Origin: Cymodocea nodosa
Taxonomy: Eukaryota > Streptophyta > Magnoliopsida > Alismatales > Cymodoceaceae
Reading direction: 5' to 3'
Length of the DNA: 64,000 nt
Assembly (NCBI GenBank): GCA_036874045.1
Contig: CM072335.1
Coordinates: forward strand, 7,398,001 to 7,462,000
In this document: positions 43,302 to 54,214 of the stretch, in pieces
Position numbering within the stretch: the stretch's first letter is position 1
Layout of the letters: every line of letters begins with the position of its first letter
The notes under the pieces: model-generated
What the model saw: only the letters and a program-made list of their open reading frames with translations
Databases searched by the model: none
Told to the model about the DNA's origin: nothing
Made by a program: the position numbers and the translations under genes

Positions 43302-44858
43302 TGTTGAGTATTTTGTTTTGATGATGTGTGCTGAATGAAAATAATCATATTTGCTCAATTACTATTGCTTGTGAAAAGAAATTAAAATCATCAATTAATA
43401 CAGAAAAAAGCTTACTGATATAAATACTTATCTGTATTGGATCTGAAGTTAATAACTAGTCGTTTCGTTGCATTAATTTCTCATTTAGCAAAACGTTAAG
43501 TTAACATGTGGTTTTATTGAAAAGCATGATATGTTTTAAAGTTATATCTTCTGTATCATGAACAGTGCACGTTTAGATAACTCGTTAAGTTAGAGTTTTG
43601 TTTGTATAGAGGTCACGTGAGAACTCGTTAAGTTAGAGCCTTAAAGGTTAAAATAGGTCACGTGATAACTCGTTAAGTTAGTGAATAAAAGAAGAGACGA
43701 ACTTGTTAAGTTAGTATTATACATGTGGTGAAATTATAAGTTACGAATGTTGTATTGTATCACGTGAGGTGCACATGTTTAACTCGTTAAGTTAACATAA
43801 CTAAACGCGTTGAGTTGCTATATTGAACACTAAGGCAACGCGTTAGGTTAGCGTTATAAACTTAAGTTGTTATTTTTGCACGTGGTAAGATTCTTATTAT
43901 AAAAACATTTGTTATTACTGGTTCGTTGAGTTATCATAACACAACGGAGATGGCTCGTTGAGTTAGCATAACACCACAGACTTAGTTCGTTGAGTTAACT
44001 ATAGTACTTGTCATGTGAAATGGCACATGAGGAACTCGTTAAGTTAGAAACGTTAAGTTATATATATACTTGTGTTACTCGTTTAGTTAACATTAAAGTA
44101 ACGACTTCTTATTACACTGATGAAAAACATTTAGACGAGAAAGTTTATTTTGCAGGAAATTTTTCAGAGATCCAAGACTGATGATTAATGGAAATTCGAA
44201 ATATAAACGTGGGTTGGAGCGTGTGTGTTTCGATGAAGGAAAAAGAAAAGATGTAGAGAAGTGGAAAACTGGTAGTGATTAAACGTGGAGGATATGCATG
44301 AAATGAAGATACAGTATAAAAGGCATAGAGTTCTCGTTGATCAAATCATCCTTGCACACAAAAAGAAAAATCTTTTCAAGGATCAAATCATCCCTGCACA
44401 CCAAAAGAAAAATCTTTTTCAAGGATCAAAAACACTTTCTCGAGGAAAATCTCTCAAGTAGAAGAAAATTCAGTGAAGCAGAAAAGGTCAGATTTATGTC
44501 ACTAAAGATTTGAAGTATTAGAAGAAAGCAAATTCGATGAAGCAGAGAAAGATAAGATATTCGTCACTGAAGAATTGCTACAGAAGAAAAAAGATCTCAA
44601 ACAGGGAGAAATGTTTTAAATTCTGCAAATTAGTTTTCTCTGTTTGTAGTTATGAAATTGTATAGATGAAACATGGTATCGAAATATAATTGCATCTACA
44701 ATTTCTGAGGAGAATTGAATTGTATATTGTAATTGAAACCTTGAATAAAAATGATTTTATGAAAACAATGTCTCAACTTGTTTTTGAGTTTTAAAGTTTC
44801 AATTATATTTCAAAAAATATTAAAAATACACAATTCACCCCCCTCTTGTGTAGCCATA
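43302..44858 (+). mobile_element. Sire-A LTR, middle of three, 3' tip deleted
   Basis: Starts TGTTGAGTATT. Ends at TAGCCATA, ten bases short of the full CGATCCTACA end, and is joined straight to gag at 44859. It serves both as 3' LTR of copy A and 5' LTR of copy B. It carries exact AACTCGTTAAGTTAG at 43579, 43622 and 43667, and CACGTG boxes near 43615, 43659 and 43762. A TATA box is at 44315. A 42-base tandem duplication (44339-44423) is shared with the right LTR but not the left one. Confidence 0.9.
44339..44423 (+). repeat. 42/43-bp tandem duplication in the middle LTR
   Basis: Two units each running from GATCAAATCATCC to TTTTCAAG (44339-44380, 44381-44423), with a few mismatches. The right LTR has the same pair at about 53673-53757. 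The left LTR has one unit. Confidence 0.88.
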
Positions 44859-45734
44859 AAGATAGAATCTGAAAATGAAATGTTGAGAAACAATATAAAT
44901 GAACTTGAATTAGAGATAGATAAATTAAAACTGAGAGAGCAAGATTTAAATTCTACCTTTAAGAAATGGAATTTAAGTCAAACTAAGTTAGACAAACTAA
45001 TTAGTACCCCTACGGTGTCTTATAAATTTGGCTTAGGATTTGATTATCCTGAATATCCTGAATCTCAAGCCAATAAAGGATTTATTAGTTGCAGTTCAAG
45101 TAAATCTAAGACTAAAATTTCTTTTATTATGAAACTAGGTAATAAATATGTAGAAGTAGATACTTCAAGGGATATATCATGTAGTAATAATATAAATCAA
45201 TGTGATTTGTCAAATTGTACTTCTAACATGACTATAAATGTTTCTAAAAATCTTGTTTCATGTTTTGGAAATTCAGTTTCTAATGTTTCTAAAATTTCAG
45301 ACAATTGTAGTAAACTAAAAATTCAGAAACTTGAGCATGTAATTCAATACACTGGTGTTAGACCAATTACTCATTCTGCATGTGATAAAACTAAAAATTC
45401 TTGTGCAAAAAAAGATTTTGTATGTACGGAAAATGTTAATACAAGTACAAAATCTTGGTATGAACTTACTGACATGTATAAGCTTGACCAAAATAAATTC
45501 ACATCTGATAAAAATTTGTTTGATCTTGATTATACTACATTTGAAAACAAAAAGAATGATTGTAAAAGCAATAATGCTATATGTGAGTATGAAGCTAATG
45601 ATAAATCAATAGTACTTACAACTAATAAGAATATAAATGATAATGTTAAACTATTTTTAAACAAAAAGAAGAAATATGCGTTTAATGAACTTGGTCCTCA
45701 ACAACATTGGGTACCAAGAAAAAGTTTTTCTTAA
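44859..45734 (+). pseudogene. Sire-A copy B gag, 3' part only
   Basis: Starts abruptly inside gag at the sequence corresponding to 34442 in copy A (KIESENEMLRNNINELEL), directly after the truncated LTR. The primer site, leader, capsid and zinc knuckle are deleted. What remains is an open frame of the C-terminal coiled coil and tail, including FGLGFDYPEYPESQANKG and FNELGPQQHWVPRKSFS. TAA at 45732-45734, then TTTGTGTTGTAG and protease. Without the primer site this copy cannot be reverse transcribed from its own RNA. Confidence 0.9.
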
Positions 45735-48424
45735 TTTGTGTTGTAGGAGGAAACAACATCAAAATGGATCTTGGACAGTGGAGCGTCGAGTCACATAACC
45801 AGACAGAAAAGTCTAATACAAAATTTTACAAATACCATGAAAGCAAGTGTAACAATTGGAAACAAAAGCAAAGTTAAAATCAAAGGTATGGGCAATGTTC
45901 AAATAACTCCTACTTGTGTTATTTCGAATGTACTATATGTAGAAAACCTAGGATTTAATTTGCTGAGTGTCATAAAACTAACTGAAAATTAATATTATGT
46001 AGTGTTTGAAGATAATATATGCAAAATAATTGATAAAAATACAGATGAAATTAAGTTTATTGCTAAAAGAAAAGGTTATGTATGTATTTTATCTTTACCT
46101 TCTAGTGCAGTTGATTTAAATTCATGTTTGCTAGGTGAAACTAGTGATGCATATCTATGGCATAGAAGAATTGGGCATATAAATATGAAACTGTTATATA
46201 AACTATCTAGAAAACATTTAGTGAGAGGTTTACCAAAGATTAAATACTCAAAGAACTTTATGTGTGATGCATGTGAGTTAGGTAAACTTCACAAAAACTC
46301 TTTTAAATCTAAAACTGATATTTCAAGCAAGAGAGTCTTAGAACTTATACATATGGATCTATTTGGACCAACAAGAATCATGAGTCTTGGTGGTAAACGG
46401 TATGTATTTGTTTTAGTAGATGACTTCTCTAGATACACTTGGGTATATTTTCTAACATCTAATACAGAAGTTTTTGAAAAATTTAAAATGTTTTGCAATT
46501 TTGTTCAAAATGAGTAGAGTGTCTCTATTCAAAAACTTAGGAGTGATCATGGAACTGAATTTGATAATGATCAAATGGATAACTATTGTAATGAGCATGG
46601 CATTGATCACAGTTTTTCTTTTCCAAGAGCACCGTGTCAAAATGGTGTTGTTAAGAGAAAGAATAGATCACTTCAAGAAATGGCCAGAACTATGTTGAAT
46701 GAACATAAGTTACCTCAAAATCTTTGGGCTGAAGCAGTAAATACAGCTTGTTATGTTATTAACAGAATATTGAGGAAAATCAGAGAAATTGGCGTTATTC
46801 TTCATCACATCCCATTACTCAAGTCATTGGTAATATTAATGAGGGAGTTAAAACTAGAGCTTCAGTAAATTTAAAAAGTATGTGTATGTTTGTTTCTGTG
46901 GTAGAACCAAGGAATATACAAGAAGCATTATCTGATAAAAATTGGATAGTGGCAATGCAAGAAGAACTAAATCAATTCATCAGAAATGATGTATGGGAAT
47001 TAGTCTCTCCACCAGAAAATCAGTCCATAATAGGTACAAAGTGGATCTTTAGAAACAAAACTAACGAAACAAGTCAAATTATAAGGAATAAAGCTAGATT
47101 AGTTGCACAAGGGTATACACAGGAAGAAGGATTAGATTATGATGAAACATTTGCTCCTGTGGCTAGGTTAGAAAGTATTAGAATATTATTGGCCTATGCT
47201 TGTTATATGGATTTTAAATTATATCAAATGGATGTAAAGAGTGCATTTCTAAATGGTTTAATTAATGAAGAAGTCTATGTAAAAAAACCACTTGGATTGG
47301 AAGATATTAAAAATCCTGAGTTTGTGTATAAATTGAAGAAAGCCTTATATGGTTTGAAGCAAGCACCTAGATCATGGTATGAAAGATTGTCTACTTTTTT
47401 AATAGAAAAAGGCTATATCATGGGAAAAGTGGATCATACTCTATTTATTAAGAGAGATGGTAAAGATCAGATTGTTGTTCAAATATACGTGGATGATATA
47501 ATCTTTGAGCAACCTCTGATAAGTTGATAGAAATATTCTCTAAAGAGATGACTAATCAATTTGAAATGAGTATGATAGGAGAACTTTCATATTTTCTAGG
47601 ACTTCAAATTATGCAAATGGATAAAGGTATATTTTTAAATCAGGAAAAATATGTAGATGAAATGCTTAAGAAATTTAATTTTAATGATACAAGGATTCGA
47701 GAAACTCCTATGAGTACTACTTTAAAGTTAGATATTGATGACATAGGAAAATTTATAGATCAAAGGAAATACAGAAGTATGATTGGTTCTTTACTTTATT
47801 TGACTACTAGTAGACCTGATATTATGTTCATTGTGTGTGTTTGTGCTAGATTTCAATCTAATCCTAAGGAATCACACTTAATTTAGTTAAAAGAATATTT
47901 AGATATATACAAGGAACTAAAAATTTCAGACTGTATTATTCTAAGGATAGTTCAATAGATCTTATAGGATATACTGATGCTGATTATGCAGGATCTAAAT
48001 CTGATATAAAGAGTACTAGTGGCACATGTCAATTATTGGGAAATAATTTAGTGTCATGGTTTAGTAAAAAGCAAAACTGTATAGCACTCTCTGCTACAGA
48101 AGCTGAATATGTTGGTGTTGCACTCAGATTCTATGGATAAGGCAAACTTTAGAAGATTTTAGATTATCTTATGATACAACTAAGATTTATTGTGACAATA
48201 GTTCTACAATAAATCTTTCCAAAAATCCTGTATTACATTCAAGAGCAAAGCATATAGAGGTTAGACATCATTTTCTAAAAGATAACGTAATTAAAAGAAA
48301 AATTAAATTAGAATTTGTGTCTAGTAAAAATCAATTAGCTGATATATTTACAAAACCTCTAGATGAAAATACATTCTGCAACATTAGATTAAATTTAGGT
48401 ATTTATACGCTATGTGATGTGTAA
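45735..48424 (+). pseudogene. Sire-A copy B pol: protease, integrase (C-terminus deleted), RT, RNase H
   Basis: The best kept pol in the window. Protease WILDSGASSHITR; GAG-pre-integrase LWHRRIGHINMKLLYKL with CDACELGK; integrase HMDLFGPTRIMSLGG and DDFSRYTWVYFL, a stop at 46516, then NGVVKRKN, in which the catalytic Glu has become Lys. At about 46768 a deletion removes the integrase C-terminus up to the linker. RT is open from 46880: KWIFRNKTNETSQI, MDVKSAFLNGLINEEVYV, LYGLKQAPRSWYERLS, IYVDDIIF, followed by a one-base deletion at about 47503. RNase H (YTDADYAGSKSDIKST, ALSATEAEY) follows with a stop at 47883 and a small deletion near 48115. Ends GVYTLCDV-like with TAA 48422-48424. Confidence 0.9.
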
Positions 48425-49870
48425 AATGCTTAAACTCCACATAAAAAGATAAATATTATTGATGATGTTGTTCACCTCATAGATATTATATACTTATTAT
48501 AAATATCTAAAGTAATATCTAAACCGCTGCTTAAGATACTATGTATTTATTGTAAAATCATAGTAGTATCTTATTGATTTTAAGTAGTTTATCAATTTTA
48601 ATGGTTTTTAGGATTTTAAGTGGAAATGTAAATGAAAAACATTAAATACTTCTGACATTCTGAAAGTTTGATTAAATGTTTTCTTTTAATTAAGGAAAAT
48701 GCATATGATCATGTATAAATTTGACTTAATTGATTAAACTTATAGAATAAGTTATATGTAACTCATCTTAAACTGTTAATCAAAAGTATAAGCTTATTAA
48801 AACTGATTCATATTCTCAGTACAATCATAGAAGTAGATAGGTATGTAAGGATTGTTGTCCTAAAAAAGGATTCTTTAAATCTGGCAACCTAAGGTCCTGA
48901 TCAGATATGGGATTGTTGACTGAAAGCTCATTACACGGGTACATTAGAAAGCTCTTGTATGATTCAAGCTTTTCAAACTAACTTTTAAAGAAAATTATCA
49001 ATATTTACTGTTTTGAAAAGAAAAAGTTGTTTCATTAATTACAAATATCTTTAAATCGCATATAGTTTATACCAATATGACTACTGATTTATTGAATCAA
49101 CATTAGTACTTTTGAAAACGTTTATTTGAGATACATTCTTTTATTCTCCTTGAATTAATCGAATTGAGTTCAAAGTTGTGTTTTGATTCATATACAGTAG
49201 GAATTGATTCTGGAAATCATTTTTGATGATGTCAAGATAACGAAAGTCTCTGAAAAGAAAATGTAAAAGTATAGTTATACTTAATATCTATTGTCACTAC
49301 AAGTATATTTTGTATTTTGATTGAATATATTTGAAGTATATTTGTAGGGGGAGGATTAACAATGTCGAAAACAGATTAATATAATTTAGAATACAAATCT
49401 TAGTTAATCTGAATTAATGTCCTCTTAAAATCTTGATGAACTAATTTAAAAAGATAAATAAACTATTTTAGATTCAAAAGACAAAATGTTCAAGTAGTTT
49501 ACAATGTTCTCAAGATAATGTTAAGTTTAGCATGTGTGTTGTTTTCGGAACGTTTCAGTTGGAAGCATCCGAAAATTGTTTAAGTGTACTAACTAGACGT
49601 TATGTTAGATAAGGTAACGTGTAAAACTGCCTCTAGACATTGTTTTACTCGTTAGGTTAGTTAACTCAACGAGTTATACTTGAATATTTCAGGTACCTTG
49701 ATTGAATAAACTTTATTCAATATTTATTTAATTTCTAAACCCGACTTCTCTTCACGTTGAGTTATACGCCTAAAAACCCTATTTAAACACTTATTACACG
49801 AGCACTTAGGTTATTTGTAAACTTATGTCAAGAAAATCTTTCCCGCTTGTTGCTGTTACAACCTGTGACG
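48425..49870 (+). other. Sire-A copy B pol-ORF3 spacer
   Basis: About 1.45 kb, no gene. About 120 bases present in copy A (roughly 36660-36780) are missing near 48835. The 28-bp near-palindrome is at 49647-49674 and CTATTTAAAC at 49779-49788. Confidence 0.7.
49779..49788 (+). promoter_or_regulatory. TATA-like box upstream of ORF3
   Basis: CTATTTAAAC, at the same distance (83 bases from its end) to the ORF3 ATG as in the copies at 24636 and 37749. It may drive a separate ORF3 transcript. Confidence 0.4.
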
Positions 49871-52134
49871 ATGGTCTCCAAGTTCTACAAAGGTCGTGGC
49901 AAAGGAAAAGGCAAAAGCAGAAGAGATGCAAAAGGAAAAGAAATAGAGAATGATGAAGTTCCACGTACTTAGTTCAAGAAAATATTTCGAGTGGACAAAA
50001 GGTTAAAAGAACTTTATAGAGATTACTTCTTTTCTCAGGATATATTAGATGAAGTTAGACAAGAACTTCAACATACTGATGCAAGTATTACATACATGGG
50101 TATTCGAAGTAAATATGATAGAGAATACAGAATGAAATGTGCTGAGATTGCATTTTTGGAACAATATGCAAAATATTTGGAAAAAGGTATAGGTTCATCA
50201 AATAGAACTCCTCAAACTCCTATAAACGGTACAAGACTACATACATTTGACGAAGAGCATGAATCAGCTATCCCTACTTCTTTATATTCAAAACAAGTAG
50301 AATCAGATATTGCTGTAGACAAAACAAAAGTTGATAGTCTTTGAAAGGCTGTTGCAATAGAAAGTGCCTTAGAAGAATTAAAGCAGAAAACTTTTATGGA
50401 GCAATTTGAAAAGAAAACAGCAATACTTGAAAAGGAGAAACATAAATGTTATAGAAGAAGGAAAGTTAGAAAAATTATGTCTAAGGAAACAAAGTCTATT
50501 GATAAAGGAAAATCAGATGAAAATTTATTTCCAAAGGACAATGTATGTCTAGACATTGTACTTTATTGTGCATCTAATAAACTCATCATTTTTGAGCATA
50601 CTGAAACTGATGAAGATAATGAGACTTTATTTTCCCTTGCTAAAAAGCTTGAGAAGAAATCCAAGTCAAATATGAGCTCAAGTTTTTCTATTAGTACAAG
50701 TCCTGATGATGCAAAAATTAACAAATTAGAGCATCAAGCACCTGACATTGATCAAGTTATTGTAGATATAATTGACAATGTTGAAGCAGTAACTAGTTCA
50801 AAGGCTAAATTGTCTAGAGTAGTAGATATTGAAAATGTTAAAAGTCGAGAAGAGCTAAAAGTTAACCAGCCTTCTACGAAATCTATAGAAGCAAAGTCTG
50901 AGAATTCACAGCATGAATCAATAGAATTATATTTTGAACAAAATGAACAATTACAGACAGATACACCGGTTGTAGAATTTGTGAAAAAATTGAACTCTGA
51001 ACATTCTATAGAGACTGAATAGATGAATGTTGAGCATATTGACAATGTTCCTAACACTGTTGAAGCTGAAGAATCAAGCTTACCTTAGCAGCTTCAAGAT
51101 AATATTTTAGAAGAGGAACAACATGACATTCATTTTGAAGAAGAGGTTCCTGAAGATGAATTAAACTCTGAATCACGGCTTCAGGTATCACCTTCTTTGT
51201 GTACAATATTACAAATTCAAGGTAATGCAATTCATTTTAGATCTGGAGAAGCATTGTAGAAATACAATAATCTGAGTACATGTCAGATTCTGCATGCTCG
51301 TCCAATAAAATTCAGAAATTTGATGGAAATAAGAGATCTGTTTGAGTTTCAAGGCCTCATTAAATTCTTGCCAGTAGGAACGAAATGGAAGCAATACACA
51401 GAGCTTATTGCAGCTTTTTATAGCAATCTGGACAAGAATGGAAATTTTCTGAAAACTCAAATAAATGAACAAGAGTTTATATTGTCTCTTGAGTTAATTT
51501 TTGAAGTTTTAGGATTAAAGAATGAAGGTGTTGTTGTTACCAACAGATTTGACATAATAAGACAACTAGAATGGAACATTCAATCTTTATCAAAAATTCT
51601 AGATGTATATTCTGAAATGAGATTAATGGAAAATTTGAATGCAGAGGCAAGATTTATTGCAAATATATTGCATGCAAATTTATTTCAGAGAGTTCGACAC
51701 AATTTGGAAGTCAGCAGAAGCTGTTTATATGCAACTTATGGCTAGCTGAATAGAATTCAAATAAATTGATTTGATGTTTTTATGCCTCAACTACAGCATA
51801 TGAGTTCAAAGTTATTTTATGGTGATGCTGTATGTAGAATCCTTGCAAGCCAATTGACTTTATCTGACTGGCCCTCTAAAACTAAAGGCATGAGAGCATT
51901 TAGTGTCAAAGATTTGCAAAATTCCAGGTCATGCATAAACCTCAACGACAACAACAACAACAACCTGATACAAACCATATACAACAACAACAAAGTTATT
52001 CAGTTCAAGCAGAATAGCAAACCCAGTTACCTCCTGACTTAGATGCAGTGCTTAACGACATCAGAAATGATATTAGGCATCTAGGAGATAAAATATGTCA
52101 TGCTATAAGTGATATACTTAGGAGAGGTCGATAA
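49871..52134 (+). pseudogene. Sire-A copy B ORF3, uninterrupted by insertions
   Basis: The only full-length copy here: ATG 49871 (MVSKFYKGRGKGKGKS) to TAA 52132-52134, about 750 codons. Order: basic Gly/Lys-rich N-terminus; helical block RVDKRLKELYRDYFFSQDIL and GIRSKYDREYRMKCAEI; acidic Glu/Ser-rich middle (50396-51180); C-terminal domain LHARPIKFRNLMEIRDLFEF, LPVGTKWKQYTELIAAFYSN, LELIFEVLGLKNEGVVV, ILHANLFQRVRHNLEVS, SKLFYGDAVCRILASQLTLS and DWPSKTKGMRAFSVKDL; then a Gln-rich tail encoded by CAA repeats (51943-51995). Stops near 49970, 50341, 51019, 51085, 51257, 51742 and 51768; a one-base deletion near 51920. No membrane segment is evident. It occupies the envelope-like position of Sireviruses but its sequence suggests an intracellular, possibly nucleic-acid-binding protein. 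Function not known. Confidence 0.75.
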
Positions 52135-52621
52135 CTATTTTTGTTTGTTTCTGAATACAAAATGTAATGTTTGTATTACTTGTTTTATTCATTGAACAAT
52201 ACATTTTTCTGTAAATGTGTTCAATTATTATTCTTGTCTACAGAAAAAGTTGTTGTAATTATATCTCTTATATATGTATATATATTCTCTGTAATTATCT
52301 TTTTGATTAATGACAAAAAGGGGGAGAATAATTATAAAAAGATGATTATGATCTTAATTGCATATATATATATTATAAAAGGAGATGCTATTGAATGGTT
52401 ATTGTAATCTGACAGATGATAATTAGAAAATTGATACTTATATAATTATTGACATTTAAGAGTTTTAATTCTGAGAGGTAAAATTTACACAAACAATAGA
52501 AATAAACTTAAGTAAACTTAAGTCAACAAACAAGTTTGTTGAATTAAAAGTTAACCCAACGAACGTACTTTGTTGAGTTATACATATTTCATAATTGATT
52601 TAGTATGGTTTTGTCATCATC
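52135..52621 (+). other. Sire-A copy B 3' non-coding region with upstream PPT
   Basis: No gene. An additional polypurine tract CAAAAAGGGGGAGAA lies at about 52314-52328, some 300 bases before the LTR-proximal tract, as in copy A. Short TA runs are near 52269 and 52364. Confidence 0.75.
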
Positions 52622-52635
52622 AAAAAGGGGGAGAT
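52622..52635 (+). other. Polypurine tract of Sire-A copy B
   Basis: AAAAAGGGGGAGAT directly before the right LTR. Confidence 0.92.
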
Positions 52636-54214
52636 TGTTGAGTATTTTTGTTTTGATGATGTGTGCTGAATGAAAATAATCATATTTGCTCAATTACTAT
52701 TGCTTGTGAAAAGAAATTAAAATCATCAATTAATACAGAAAAAGCTTACTGACATAAATATTTGTCTGTATTGGATCTGAAGTTAATAACTAGTCATTTC
52801 GTTGCATTAATTTCTCATTTAGCTAAACATTAAGTTAACGTGTGGTTTTATTGAAAAGCATGATATGTTTTAAAGTTATATCTTCTGTATCATGAACAAT
52901 GCACGTTTAGATAACCCGTTAAGATAGAGTTTTGTTTGTATAGAGGTCACGTGAGAACTCATTAAGTTAGATGCTTAAAGGTTAAAATAGGTCACATGAT
53001 AACTCGTTAAGTTAGTGAGTAAAAGAAGAGACGAACTCGTTAAGTTAGTGTTATACACGTGGTGAAATTATAAGTTACGAATGTTGTATTGTATCACGTG
53101 AGGTGCACATGTTTAACTTGTTAAGTTAACATAACTAAACGCGTTGAGTTGCTATATTGAACACTAAGGCAACGTGTTAGGTTAGCGTTATAAACTTAAG
53201 TTGTTATTTTTGCATGTGGTAAGATTCTTATTATAAAAACATTTGTTATTACTGGTTCGTTGAGTTATCATAACACAACGGAGATGGTTCGTTGAGTTAG
53301 CATAACACCACGGACTTAGTTCGTTGAGTTAGCTATAGTACTTGTCACGTGAAATGGCACATGAGGAACTCATTAAGTTAGAAATGTTAAGTTATATATA
53401 TACTTGTGTTACTCGTTTAGTTAACATTAAAGTAAGGACTTCTTATTACACTGATGAAAAACTTTTGGACGAGAAAGTTTATTTTGCAGGAAATTTTTCA
53501 GAGATCCAAGACTGATGATTAAAGGAAATTCGAAATATAAACGTGGGTTGAAACGTGTGTGTTTCGATGAAGGAAAAAGAAAAGACGTGGAGAAGTGGAA
53601 AACTAGTAGTGATTAAACGTGGAGGATATGCATGAAATGAATATACAGTATAAAAGGCATAGAGTTCTCGTTGATCAAATCATCCTTGCACACAAAAAGA
53701 AAAATCTTTTCAAGGATCAAATCATCCCTGCACACCAAAAGAAAAATCTTTTTCAGGGATCAAAAACACCTTCTCAGGGAAAATCTCTCAAGTGGAAGAA
53801 AATTCAGTGAAGCAAAAAAGGTTAGATTTATGTCACTGAAGATTTAAAGTATCAAAAGAAAGTAAATTCGGTGAAGCAGAGAAAGACAAGATATTCGTCA
53901 CTGAAGAATTGTTGTAGAAGAAAAAGAAGAAAAAGAAAGATCTCAAACAGGGAGAAATGTTTTAAATTCCGCAAATTAGTTTTCTCTATTTGTAGTTATG
54001 AAATTGTATAGATGAAACATGGTATCAAAATATAATTGCATCTACAATTTCTGAGGAGAATTGAATTGTATATTGTTATTGAAACCTTGCATAAAAATGA
54101 TTTTATGAAAACAATGTCTCAACTTGTTTTTGAGTTTTAAAGTTTCAATTATATTTCAGAAAATATTAAAAATACACAATTCACCCCCCTCTTGTGTAGC
54201 CATACGATCCTACA
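52636..54214 (+). mobile_element. Sire-A LTR, last of three, 1,579 bp
   Basis: Complete, from TGTTGAGTATT to CATACGATCCTACA. It resembles the middle LTR more than the left one. TATA box near 53649, AATAAA-like signal weakened to CATAAA near 54090. It abuts the integrase of a minus-strand Cop-D element, with right flanking pentamer GCCTT (54215-54219); no matching pentamer lies left of 31342. Confidence 0.92.

Noticed and set aside
43579-43715. Regularly spaced 15-bp repeats, CRISPR-like at first sight
   Set aside because: Spacing is irregular (43, 45, 33), units vary, they lie in U3 of an LTR and recur in other LTRs of a plant genome.
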